Positions 25,747 to 34,319 of a stretch of DNA of 51,813 nt are shown here, piece after piece; position 1 is the stretch's first letter, and the number at the start of each line of letters is the position of its first letter. Made by a program: the position numbers and the translations under genes. The notes under the pieces were generated by a model, which saw only the letters and a program-made list of their open reading frames with translations, did no database searches and was not told the DNA's origin. This stretch comes from an uncultured Bacteroides sp. (GTDB lineage: Bacteria; Bacteroidota; Bacteroidia; Bacteroidales; Bacteroidaceae), in NCBI GenBank assembly GCA_947074345.1, contig CAMTPH010000008.1, positions 1 through 51,813 on the forward strand, in the 5' to 3' direction.

Positions 25747-28647
25747 TTAGAAGAAAGTGTCTTTAGTATTGAATAAGCGTTTTTCGTTTAGTCTTACAAC
25801 TTTTCCGAATTTCTTCAAATCTTCCATATCGATATTTTTAGAATTACCCATAATACCAATTGCTATTGGTTTGTCTTTGATATTCTCATTGTAGTAGTTC
25901 AATATATCGTCAAAAGTAAGAGCTTCAATTAATGGAATGTTTTCGATAGCTGGGTCTTCATTATAACCTATCTTTTTAATATTTTCAAAATAGTTAGCTT
26001 TATATCTAAATCCAGGTTGTGAAGTCAAAAATATCTGTTTCAAATAGCTTTTTATATTGTCTATTCTTTCTGGATTATTTGGCATGTTACGTAGTATATC
26101 CATATATAGAGTCAAGGCTTCAATTGCTTTATCATTTTGAGTTCCTATCGAACCAATTAAAGCAGTAGGATAATTTACAAGTTCCGGAGTATTTATATAT
26201 GCCCCTACAGTATATGCCATTGAACGTTTCTCACGCAATTCTTCCATTAATAAACCATTAAATCCGCCAGAGAGATATTGTTGAAATGCTTTAATTACAA
26301 CATTATCTTTCTTTTCATAATTTGCAGTAGGCATAAAGAAAACAATTTGAGCCTGTTCTACATCATTATTTGGCAAGAAATAAACAGTATTTTCCTCCAC
26401 CTTAGCGAATGGTTTAATGTTTGGAGATTCGCTTACTTGTTCATTGGCTACTAGAGGTAGATTGTTGCTAAGTATTTCATATACATTCTCGAATGGTAAA
26501 TTACCGGTATAATAAATTTCAGCTTCATAGTTTGAAGCTCTATTGATATCACCAGTTAAACTTGATACTAATAATTCATAAATACTTTTATCGCTAACTT
26601 CTTTGATAAATGGAGATTCATTGCCATAAAATACATATTGATTAAGAGCTCTACTTAGAGTCTGTGGATTATTTTTGCGGTGCATTCTTTCGCCTAAAAC
26701 ATCACCTTGAATTCTGTTCAATTGTTTTTCATCTAACTTAGGCATAAAGATCTGACGAGCTAACAATTGACAGGCTTCTGGAAGGTTGTCTTCGTATCCA
26801 GACATTGAGATATTAAGATAATCAGAACTAGCATATACATTGCAAGAAATATTTAGTTTACTAAGTTCTTTCTTTAGTTCTTGCGGTTCGTAAGCACCCA
26901 TTATTCCTGCATTATTCATAAGTTGAGCAGCAATACCTAGATTTGGATATTTTTCAGTACCAACACCATATTTTAAAGTAAGAGAAAATACAGGATTTAC
27001 AGTATTTTGGGTATAAAAAAGTTTTGAGCGTTCATTGATTTGCTTGATTTGAACATCACTAAAATCGATAAACTTTTCTTCAACGTTTCCTATAGGGAGC
27101 GATTGGAATTGTTGTGCATAAATAGATCTTTGTCCAACCGGTGGCTCAATAGGAGCGAAATCGGGTTTTTGGATTTTATCCTCTTTGTTAGTTTTACCAG
27201 GCTCAAGATTTATAACTATATAATCATTGGCAAGATATTGTTTTGCTACTCTTTTTACATCATCAATACTTACATTCATAATAGCCTCTTTGTAATCTAA
27301 TGCCTCTTGCAAATCTAGTTGATAGATGAATGAATTAAACAATACATTTGATTTGCCCTCATTGGATTCAAGATTACGGTCATAGCTACGACACATATTT
27401 GCCTTTATAGCATCTAATATCCAATCTTCAAAATCTCCATTAGCAACTTGCTCGATGGCTTTTAATGCTTTTTTCTCAGCACTCTTGTTTGATTCGAAAC
27501 GTTTTTGATTTTGATCATATAGTGGTATTGCTTCAACTTGACATATGCCTGCATCTCTTAAATTCACAGATACAGCGCCACCTGTTGTTAACTCACCATC
27601 AATAACTAATTTGTCAAGCACACCTGTTCTGCTGCTATTACTTAACATTGCTGTAGCAAGTGTTAATGCTTTACTATCAGGATGGCCTTCTGGTACCCCT
27701 GGATATATTAAGCTGATTTGAGGATTATTACCAATTTTTGCTGAATATTGCTTACGCCCTTTAATTTCATTGCAAACATATTCTTTCTTTTCGGGTGCAG
27801 TAGCTTTAGGCAAGCGGCCAAAGGTAGAAGCTATACGGCCTTTAATTTGGTCGGCATTTACATTACCAACAATTATCAATGCCATATTTTCTGGTACATA
27901 CCATTTGTTATAGAAGTTAATTAGCTCACTGATGCGTGGGTTTTTCAAGTGTTCGCCTAATCCTAAAACCGAACGAGCATATGGGTGTCCTTCAAATGCC
28001 TTACCTTTAATAAAATCTGATTGATTTCTATATGGGTTATCTTTGCTGCGGTTATATTCCTCGTATACTGTTTCTAGTTCAGATTGAAATGATCGAAATA
28101 CAGGGTCTATAAATATTTGAGATGATATTTCTAGCCATTTATTAATTTGATATGCTGGAAAAGAACTATAATAGGTAGTGTAATCAAAACTGGTTCCTGC
28201 ATTTACTTCAGCGGCACCCATTCCTTCCATTAGAAAGTTGTACTCACTAGATGAACAGTATTTTGATGCAGCAATCGATAACTCATTAATCTCTTTACTT
28301 ATCTCTTGCTTTTTTATAGGGTCGCTTTCATCAGCCATTTGATCATACTTGGCAATAATTTGATTGTAAAGCGGCTCTTCTTCTGCCCAATTAAGTGTAC
28401 CAATTTTTTTGGTTCCTTTAAACATCATATGTTCAAGATAATGCGCTAATCCAGTATATTCATCTGGATCATCTACTGCGCCGGTTCTAACACCGACTAC
28501 TCCATACACATCAGGTTTAGTATTATCTTCCCATATATACACAGATAAGCCATTCTTTAATTTAAAGGCTTTAAGGTCTTGTGAATAAGATGGAATAGAG
28601 AAAACTAATACACAAAGTGATAAAATTAGTTTGCTTTTGATTTTCAT
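25747..28647 (-). CDS. Secreted M16-family zinc peptidase (insulinase/pitrilysin type), duplicated
   Basis: The protein has 966 residues with a signal peptide (about 1-22, ending SYSQ). The inverted zinc motif HYLEH (His69, Glu72, His73) lies in the first half; the further ligand is probably Glu197 in ELETVYEE, after an insertion that lengthens the usual spacing. The second half (about 520-930) has the M16 fold pattern but no HxxEH, so it is the inactive half that closes the chamber, with the usual R/Y region at ELREKRSMAYTVGAYI. This is the single-chain, two-repeat form. It would degrade peptides in the periplasm. It is divergent from an ECF sigma gene. Confidence 0.94.
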   Translation of the reverse strand: MKIKSKLILSLCVLVFSIPSYSQDLKAFKLKNGLSVYIWEDNTKPDVYGVVGVRTGAVDDPDEYTGLAHYLEHMMFKGTKKIGTLNWAEEEPLYNQIIAKYDQMADESDPIKKQEISKEINELSIAASKYCSSSEYNFLMEGMGAAEVNAGTSFDYTTYYSSFPAYQINKWLEISSQIFIDPVFRSFQSELETVYEEYNRSKDNPYRNQSDFIKGKAFEGHPYARSVLGLGEHLKNPRISELINFYNKWYVPENMALIIVGNVNADQIKGRIASTFGRLPKATAPEKKEYVCNEIKGRKQYSAKIGNNPQISLIYPGVPEGHPDSKALTLATAMLSNSSRTGVLDKLVIDGELTTGGAVSVNLRDAGICQVEAIPLYDQNQKRFESNKSAEKKALKAIEQVANGDFEDWILDAIKANMCRSYDRNLESNEGKSNVLFNSFIYQLDLQEALDYKEAIMNVSIDDVKRVAKQYLANDYIVINLEPGKTNKEDKIQKPDFAPIEPPVGQRSIYAQQFQSLPIGNVEEKFIDFSDVQIKQINERSKLFYTQNTVNPVFSLTLKYGVGTEKYPNLGIAAQLMNNAGIMGAYEPQELKKELSKLNISCNVYASSDYLNISMSGYEDNLPEACQLLARQIFMPKLDEKQLNRIQGDVLGERMHRKNNPQTLSRALNQYVFYGNESPFIKEVSDKSIYELLVSSLTGDINRASNYEAEIYYTGNLPFENVYEILSNNLPLVANEQVSESPNIKPFAKVEENTVYFLPNNDVEQAQIVFFMPTANYEKKDNVVIKAFQQYLSGGFNGLLMEELREKRSMAYTVGAYINTPELVNYPTALIGSIGTQNDKAIEALTLYMDILRNMPNNPERIDNIKSYLKQIFLTSQPGFRYKANYFENIKKIGYNEDPAIENIPLIEALTFDDILNYYNENIKDKPIAIGIMGNSKNIDMEDLKKFGKVVRLNEKRLFNTKDTFF

Positions 28648-28692
28648 AAATATATTTTATTTAGATATAAATTGTAATATAATATAGGTAGT

Positions 28693-28700
28693 CAAAATTA
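28693..28700 (-). promoter_or_regulatory. Putative -7 box for the M16 peptidase
   Basis: The minus strand reads TAATTTTG (TAnnTTTG), 46 bp upstream of the ATG. No well-spaced -33 element is visible. Confidence 0.4.
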
Positions 28701-28740
28701 TAATAAAATCACAAACATTATATAAATAATATCAAAAAAC

Positions 28741-28769
28741 ACCCGAAAACTATCAAGCATGACCCGAAA
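28741..28769. repeat. Direct repeat ACCCGAAA, two copies 21 bp apart
   Basis: Copies at 28741-28748 and 28762-28769 stand out against AT-rich DNA, spaced by two helical turns, between the divergent M16 peptidase and sigma factor genes. They could be a paired binding site. Confidence 0.55.
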
Positions 28770-28885
28770 TGTAATATATGTTAGATTATCGCTTTTTTAA
28801 AACTGATTTCATCCTATTTAAATATAAGATAATTATTAAAATTGCTACTCAAATTAAATGCAAATTATTAAATATTATATAGCGT

Positions 28886-29389
28886 ATGAAAAGTGTAAGT
28901 TTTAAAAAAGATTTGATCGGTATTCAAGATGAATTACTACGCTTTGCTTATAAGTTAACAGCCAATCGTGAGGAAGCTAATGATTTGTTACAAGAAACAT
29001 CTCTTAAAGCTTTAGATAATGAGGATAAGTACATGCCCGATACCAACTTCAAGGGATGGATGTACACGATCATGCGCAATATTTTTATTAATAACTACCG
29101 AAAGATTATACGTGATCAAACCTATGTTGATCAAACTGAAAACCTTTACCATTTAAGTCTGCCTCAAGATTCAGGTTTTGATAACACTGAAGGAGCATAT
29201 GATTTAAAAGAGATTCGTAGGGTAGTAGGTGGATTGACAAAAGAGTATAGAGTTCCATTTTCAATGCATGTATCAGGATTCAAATATCGTGAGATAGCAG
29301 AACGTCTGAGTTTACCATTGGGAACTGTAAAGAGCCGTATTTTCTTTACAAGACAAAAACTCCAAAGTGAGTTAAAAGATTTCGTGTAA
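28886..29389 (+). CDS. ECF-type RNA polymerase sigma factor
   Basis: The protein has 167 residues. Region 2 spans about 10-78, with FAYKLTANREEANDLLQET and FKGWMYTIMRNIFINNYRK (regions 2.1-2.4). Region 4 spans about 108-162, with the helix-turn-helix YREIAERLSLPLGTVKSRIF. Size and layout are those of an extracytoplasmic-function sigma factor common in Bacteroidetes. No anti-sigma gene follows: the next gene is a metabolic carboxylase 269 bp away, so control is not explained by the neighbourhood. No TAnnTTTG promoter is visible upstream, which would suit a non-housekeeping or autoregulated promoter. Confidence 0.95.
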   Translation: MKSVSFKKDLIGIQDELLRFAYKLTANREEANDLLQETSLKALDNEDKYMPDTNFKGWMYTIMRNIFINNYRKIIRDQTYVDQTENLYHLSLPQDSGFDNTEGAYDLKEIRRVVGGLTKEYRVPFSMHVSGFKYREIAERLSLPLGTVKSRIFFTRQKLQSELKDFV

Positions 29390-29480
29390 ATAATGTTAAT
29401 GCATCATTTGATAAATCAGTATTAAATATCGATTTTATATTTCGATTGTTATAAATTAGAGACATTTTACTTTATATATG

Positions 29481-29517
29481 TAAGAGGTATTTGCTTGAAT
29501 AAGGCGAATGCCTCTTA
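29481..29517 (+). terminator. Hairpin after the sigma factor gene, possible terminator
   Basis: The arms taagaggtatt (29481-29491) and aatgcctctta (29507-29517) pair with one G-U wobble and a 15-nt loop. Only a short T-rich segment follows, so termination is uncertain. Confidence 0.5.
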
Positions 29518-29574
29518 TGTTCTTGACAATATGATATTAAACATATGTATTTGACCAACAAAAGTGCTCTAAAA

Positions 29575-29606
29575 TTGTCTAAATGTCAAATTAGTATTTA
29601 TATTTG
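29575..29606 (+). promoter_or_regulatory. Bacteroides-type promoter of the carboxyltransferase
   Basis: TTG at 29575-29577, a 21-bp spacer, and TATATTTG at 29599-29606 match the consensus. The leader would be about 45 nt. Confidence 0.7.
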
Positions 29607-29658
29607 TTTAAGATTTTGTTAATTTACTATACTGTGATTCATATTTATTCTTAACCTT

Positions 29659-31434
29659 ATGAAAAAGAGAATTAATTTTAGCCTTGTTTACCGCGATATG
29701 TGGCAATCATCAGGTAAGTATCAACCTAGAATTGATCAATTGGAACGAATAGCCCCGGTTATTATTGATATGGGGTGTTTCGCAAGAGTTGAAACTAACG
29801 GAGGAGCATTCGAACAAGTAAACTTGCTGTATGGAGAAAATCCTAATAAAGCAGTAAGAGCATTTACAAAACCCTTTAATGAAGCTGGCATTCAAACACA
29901 TATGCTCGATCGTGGTTTAAATGGATTGAGAATGTATCCTGTTCCAGCTGATGTACGCGAACTTATGTACAAAGTAAAAAAAGCACAAGGTGTAGATATA
30001 ACGCGTATCTTTTGTGGTTTAAATGACGTTAGAAACATAATTCCTTCTATTAAATATGCCCTTAATGCAGGAATGATTCCACAGGCTTCATTATGCATTA
30101 CCTTTTCGCCAATACATACTGTTGAGTATTATACTGATATAGCCGACCAATTGATTCAAGCAGGAGCCAAAGAGATTTGCTTAAAAGATATGGCAGGTAT
30201 TGGTAGGCCGGGAATGCTAGGAAAGTTAGTAAAAAATATAAAACAGAAGTATCCTGACGTTCTTATTCAATATCACGGTCATAGTGGACCAGGATTGTCT
30301 ATGGCATCTATATTGGAAGTGTGTGAAAATGGAGCTGATATAATTGATGTTGCTATCGAACCATTATCTTGGGGTAAAGTTCATCCAGATGTAATATCGG
30401 TGCAAGCAATGCTAAAAGATGAAGGCTTTGAAGTGCCTGAAATCAATATGAAAGCTTACATGAAAGCTAGATCACTAAATCAAGAGTTTGTTGATGACTT
30501 CCTAGGTTATTTTATCGATCCAACCAATAAACATACTTCATCTTTATTATTGAAATGCGGTTTACCAGGAGGTATGATGGGATCTATGATGGCCGATTTA
30601 AAAGGTGTTCATGGTGGAATAAATATGATACTTAAGAGTAAAAACGAACCGGAGGTTACTTTAGATGAACTGTTGGTTCAGCTTTTTGATGAGGTTGAAT
30701 ATGTATGGCCTAAATTAGGATATCCACCATTGGTTACTCCATTTAGCCAGTATGTTAAGAATGTGGCTCTGATGAACTTGATGCAGATGGTCAAAGGTGA
30801 GGGACGTTGGACTATGATAGATAATTACACTTGGGATATGATTCTCGGAAAGAGTGGAAAATTACCAGGTAAACTTGACCCTGAGATTATCGCTTTAGCC
30901 AAAGAGAAAGGATATCAATTTACAGATATTAATCCTCAAGATAACTATCCAAACTCATTGGATGCTTACCGCAAAGAGATGGATGACAATGGTTGGGATT
31001 ATGGTCAAGACGATGAAGAGCTATTTGAATTAGCTATGCACGATAGACAATACCGAGATTACAAATCAGGAGTAGCTAAAAAACGATTCAATGAAGAAGT
31101 AGAACGAGCTAAAGATGCTTCGATGGTCGTTAAAGGTTTCTCAGAAGAAGATGTAAAGAAGATGAAACGTGCAAAAGCAGATCCAGTTAAAGCACCTAAT
31201 AATGGTCAGATTCTTTGGGAAGTATCAGTCGAAGGTCCATCTATTCCTCCACAAATTGGCACTAAATTTAAAGAAGGAGATGTGTTCTGTTATATCTCTA
31301 CACCTTGGGGCGAATATGAAAAGATATATGCTCCATACGAAGGTTACGTCATTGATATTTGCGCCAATCAAGGTGAAACTGTGCAAAAAGGTCGTGTAAT
31401 AGCTTACTTCCAAAGAGAAAATAAAGCATTATAA
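29659..31434 (+). CDS. Pyruvate/oxaloacetate-type carboxyltransferase with biotin-carrier-like tail lacking the biotinyl Lys
   Basis: The protein has 591 residues. The N-terminal TIM barrel is the carboxyltransferase of pyruvate carboxylase subunit B or oxaloacetate decarboxylase alpha: YRDMWQSSG (Asp13, Gln16), LKDMAGIGRP with Lys176 (the lysine carbamylated in relatives), and YHGHSGPG with metal-binding His206 and His208. The C-terminal ~70 residues resemble a biotinyl carrier domain, but the lysine motif EAMKM aligns with TPWGE (548-552), placing Gly551 at the biotin lysine. It may use a separate carrier or act without biotin. The substrate is not certain. It has its own promoter and terminator. 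Confidence 0.85.
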   Translation: MKKRINFSLVYRDMWQSSGKYQPRIDQLERIAPVIIDMGCFARVETNGGAFEQVNLLYGENPNKAVRAFTKPFNEAGIQTHMLDRGLNGLRMYPVPADVRELMYKVKKAQGVDITRIFCGLNDVRNIIPSIKYALNAGMIPQASLCITFSPIHTVEYYTDIADQLIQAGAKEICLKDMAGIGRPGMLGKLVKNIKQKYPDVLIQYHGHSGPGLSMASILEVCENGADIIDVAIEPLSWGKVHPDVISVQAMLKDEGFEVPEINMKAYMKARSLNQEFVDDFLGYFIDPTNKHTSSLLLKCGLPGGMMGSMMADLKGVHGGINMILKSKNEPEVTLDELLVQLFDEVEYVWPKLGYPPLVTPFSQYVKNVALMNLMQMVKGEGRWTMIDNYTWDMILGKSGKLPGKLDPEIIALAKEKGYQFTDINPQDNYPNSLDAYRKEMDDNGWDYGQDDEELFELAMHDRQYRDYKSGVAKKRFNEEVERAKDASMVVKGFSEEDVKKMKRAKADPVKAPNNGQILWEVSVEGPSIPPQIGTKFKEGDVFCYISTPWGEYEKIYAPYEGYVIDICANQGETVQKGRVIAYFQRENKAL

Positions 31435-31455
31435 GCATAATCTAAAAGAAAAAAC

Positions 31456-31502
31456 AAATCGCTTCAATACATATCAAACATAGATATGCATTGAAGCGAT
31501 TT
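31456..31502. terminator. Bidirectional terminator
   Basis: Two 20-base arms, 31456-31475 and 31483-31502, pair at 19 positions around a 7-nt loop, flanked by A-rich and T-rich sequence. It ends the carboxyltransferase and probably also the convergent plug-like gene. Confidence 0.88.
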
Positions 31503-31589
31503 ATATTTTGTATCATTCTACATGTTAACTGTTAACATCTAACTTGTAAAATGCATCATTTAATGATATATAATGATACTGTTAATATG

Positions 31590-32858
31590 TTATATCTTAA
31601 AACGAACTTGTTTCATTCCGATAAGTCTATCGTAGCGTTCGCCAAATGGTCGATGATAAATAAGAATTAAATATTCATTTTCAGTTTGATAGAAATTACC
31701 TTCAATAGGCCCTGTTTCACCTTTTGTAGAGCCATTGGCAACAAAAAGGTATTGATAATTATATGAACCTTGTTTCAGTAACTGTACATTTTCGTAATTG
31801 TAGTTATCTTTATTGTATCTCATCTCAGATAAATCATCAAATCTATCATAGGTAAACTCTCCTTCTAGATACACCTTACCACCATTGAAAGGTGCATCAC
31901 AATCTAAAGTAAAATGAACGAAAAAGTAATCTGCTTCTGTATTACTGTCAACTGCATCGTTGAAGCGTACAAGATACTTCCCGTTTTGATCTTCGTCGTA
32001 AATATAATTAAGAGTTGTAGGTGATGAAGGATATAGTGTAGCATGATAAAAAGGGGCGAAGTATTGTAAACTTTCTACTCCCATCCCTGCATATTTGGTG
32101 CTTGTTATCTCGAAACGACGATATTCATTGCCGGCAGAAAATATTAGTTCGCGCTTATGCTCATAGCGTAGTTCAGTAGGCGATACATACGTAGGCAAAA
32201 TGTTTTTTACCATATTGTCAAATCGTCCATTCTGTATTACGTGTACTTTTACCTCTTGTTGTGGATTACGTATGATATAACCTTTATAGTTAACAGCAAA
32301 ATTGACTTGCTGATGAGTTTTATTTCTGTCAATATCAGTATCACTACTTACGTTGGCAGCAATGGCTACGTTGTTTTCAAATACTCTGAAATAAGTTTTA
32401 AAGACAGGCTTTTGATTATCATCGTCATTATAAACAGTTACCAGATAGTTTCCTGATATTAATGGACGTACAACATCGTTTGGGAACGAAAAACGATAGT
32501 GTGTGTAGGCAGTAGTCGTATTTAAAGAAATTTCGGAATCATCAATCGGGTTATCATTAAAGCCATCTAAATAGTCAAATTCAGATAAGTTTGATGGCTT
32601 CCAATCGGCATCACAATGAGTTATCGAATAAATAAACCGATTATACTCATGCGATAAATGGTCAAACGAAATATCAATATAATCTTCACTACCAAGTTCT
32701 ATAACCGGCGGTAGTCTGAAGTTATCGTTTACAATGGCCTGTACTGTTTTAATATACGGTTGCATGACCTCAGTTCGCTGCGCATACACACAACTAGCAG
32801 TTAGCAACATAATAGACAATAGCAATAATCTATATTTCAATCGGCCATTCTTCATCAT
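31590..32858 (-). CDS. DUF5103 / type IX secretion plug-like protein
   Basis: The protein has 422 residues with a signal peptide (about 1-26, ending VYAQ). It has the DUF5103 pattern: N-terminal IELGSEDYIDISFDHLSHE and ITHCDADWKPSNLSEFDYLDG, then beta-rich domains. Pfam now calls this family the type 9 secretion system plug, from the protein that seals the SprA translocon, although members occur in species without a type IX system. No other secretion gene is in the window. It starts directly at the base after the mtgA stop codon, so it is co-transcribed with mtgA and the OmpA lipoprotein gene. Function here is inferred from the family only. Confidence 0.8.
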   Translation of the reverse strand: MMKNGRLKYRLLLLSIMLLTASCVYAQRTEVMQPYIKTVQAIVNDNFRLPPVIELGSEDYIDISFDHLSHEYNRFIYSITHCDADWKPSNLSEFDYLDGFNDNPIDDSEISLNTTTAYTHYRFSFPNDVVRPLISGNYLVTVYNDDDNQKPVFKTYFRVFENNVAIAANVSSDTDIDRNKTHQQVNFAVNYKGYIIRNPQQEVKVHVIQNGRFDNMVKNILPTYVSPTELRYEHKRELIFSAGNEYRRFEITSTKYAGMGVESLQYFAPFYHATLYPSSPTTLNYIYDEDQNGKYLVRFNDAVDSNTEADYFFVHFTLDCDAPFNGGKVYLEGEFTYDRFDDLSEMRYNKDNYNYENVQLLKQGSYNYQYLFVANGSTKGETGPIEGNFYQTENEYLILIYHRPFGERYDRLIGMKQVRFKI

Positions 32859-33587
32859 TTATTTTTTCTTTGATTGTTTTTTATCCTTTTCAGTCTTTAC
32901 TTCCGGAAATTTAGGTATTAAATTCATCAATCGCAATATTTGTTGCTGACGTTTTAATATATAAGCAGAAGGTTTTGCTGAGTTAAATCGGATAGGGTTT
33001 GGTAAAGTCGCTGCAATTAATGCACATTGCGCTTTAGTTAGTTTAGCAGCAGTAGTATCAAATTTATAGGTAGCAGCTGCTTCTGCACCGTAAATGCCAT
33101 CACCCATCTCTATTGAGTTAAGATAAACGGTCATTATGCGTTCTTTAGACCAGAACAATTCGATGAGGAACGTAAAATAGACTTCAAGTCCTTTTCGGAA
33201 CCAAGAAGATTTAGGCCAAAGAAATACATTCTTAGCTGTTTGTTGGCTAATAGTACTTGCACCTCTTTGTCTTTTTCTTGTTTTATTCTCTTCGATAGCT
33301 TTTTTAATTTCGACAAAATCAAAACCATTGTGAGAGGCAAAACGATTGTCTTCGGAGGCAATAACAGCCATGGGAAGGTTAGGAGAGATGTTTTTGAAAG
33401 AAACCCACGTATGATGACACGTGAGTTTCTTGTCAGAAGTTATTTGCTCTATACATCTTATCGCCATTAAAGGGGTAATATATACCGGAACAAATCGATA
33501 TAAGATGACTGCTCCTATCGATGAGATAAAGAAAATAACCAGTAGGTTTCTTACGAACTTTAATATTTTAATAACCAGCTTGGGCAT
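32859..33587 (-). CDS. mtgA: Monofunctional peptidoglycan glycosyltransferase
   Basis: The protein has 242 residues. One N-terminal membrane helix (about 12-34) is followed by a family 51 glycosyltransferase domain: [16 protein letters not shown] with catalytic Glu79, [14 protein letters not shown], and [17 protein letters not shown] with the second catalytic glutamate region. There is no transpeptidase domain, so it polymerises lipid II glycan strands only, at the outer face of the inner membrane. Its start overlaps the end of the upstream OmpA lipoprotein gene by 20 bp; no later start keeps the membrane helix. The order is OmpA lipoprotein-mtgA-plug-like protein. Confidence 0.94.
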   Translation of the reverse strand: MPKLVIKILKFVRNLLVIFFISSIGAVILYRFVPVYITPLMAIRCIEQITSDKKLTCHHTWVSFKNISPNLPMAVIASEDNRFASHNGFDFVEIKKAIEENKTRKRQRGASTISQQTAKNVFLWPKSSWFRKGLEVYFTFLIELFWSKERIMTVYLNSIEMGDGIYGAEAAATYKFDTTAAKLTKAQCALIAATLPNPIRFNSAKPSAYILKRQQQILRLMNLIPKFPEVKTEKDKKQSKKK

Positions 33588-34242
33588 TGTTAATCATTTC
33601 TTCACTAGCTGACATATAAATGTTTACACAACGATTTTGTTCAGGAGACAATGCATCGTTATACTCATTATAACCAACTCCTTCAACCTTTTTAAATTGA
33701 GTAGAAGGAACGCCACATGTCAATAAGTAGTTTTGTACTGCATATGCACGCTCTCTAGAAATACGTTGATTAACATCATAAGAACCAGTTTTGTCGGTAT
33801 GTCCTACAATTGTAATATCGATTGTTGGATCACTTTTGATTACCGCAGCTAAATCACGAAGAGATTGTTTAGCTTGTTCGCCAAGAGTAGAAGAGTTAAA
33901 ACCAAATAGAATACCCGAGCTAAATGTAACTTTAACTGCAGGAAGACCATTTACATCTTCAATTTGTTCTACTTGTGCACCTTCTATTTTAGCTGCTTCA
34001 GCTGCTTTCTTATCCATCTTACGGCCAATCAAGGCTCCTGTTGTACCACCAACTGCAGTACCAATGGCTGCTCCAATAGCTGCACCTTTTCCTTTACCCG
34101 CTATACCACCGATAATAGCACCTAATGCTGCTCCGGCACCACCACCAATCATTCCGTCTTTTTGTGCATTGTTCATTGATTTACAACCACCTAATACCAT
34201 TGCCATGCATAAATACATAACAAGAAAATTAATTTTTCTCAT
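33568..34242 (-). CDS. OmpA-family lipoprotein with glycine-zipper domain
   Basis: The protein has 224 residues. A lipoprotein signal ends MVLGGC with lipidated Cys20. A glycine-zipper segment ([17 protein letters not shown] and a second repeat, about 32-72) is typical of membrane-embedded small-residue helices. The C-terminal OmpA-like domain (about 105-210) binds peptidoglycan: [26 protein letters not shown]. It would anchor the outer membrane to the cell wall. It is first in the operon with mtgA and the plug-like gene. This domain order resembles YiaD-type lipoproteins. Confidence 0.92.
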   Translation of the reverse strand: MRKINFLVMYLCMAMVLGGCKSMNNAQKDGMIGGGAGAALGAIIGGIAGKGKGAAIGAAIGTAVGGTTGALIGRKMDKKAAEAAKIEGAQVEQIEDVNGLPAVKVTFSSGILFGFNSSTLGEQAKQSLRDLAAVIKSDPTIDITIVGHTDKTGSYDVNQRISRERAYAVQNYLLTCGVPSTQFKKVEGVGYNEYNDALSPEQNRCVNIYMSASEEMINNAQAGY

Positions 34243-34287
34243 AATTTTAAGATATAAATATTTAATTTATAGTGTAAACTTATGGGA

Positions 34288-34295
34288 CAAATATA
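34288..34295 (-). promoter_or_regulatory. Putative -7 box for the OmpA lipoprotein operon
   Basis: The minus strand reads TATATTTG (TAnnTTTG), 46 bp upstream of the ATG. No clear -33 element. Confidence 0.5.
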
Positions 34296-34319
34296 TAAGT
34301 TTTTCGGTGAAATAGATTC

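Noticed and set aside
31522..31538. Palindrome atgttaac-t-gttaacat near the carboxyltransferase terminator
   Set aside because: Short 8-bp arms with a one-base centre between convergent genes, no promoter nearby; likely chance.
31590..32858. Evidence for a type IX secretion locus
   Set aside because: Only the plug-like family is present; no sprA, porK/L/M/N or C-terminal-signal proteins were seen in this window.
33568..33587. Frameshift joining the OmpA lipoprotein and MtgA
   Set aside because: Both proteins are complete with normal ends; the 20-bp overlap is an ordinary operon overlap.
33791..34315. 174-residue open frame antisense to the OmpA lipoprotein
   Set aside because: Ala/Pro-rich composition mirrors the Gly-rich zipper region on the other strand; no signal or family features.
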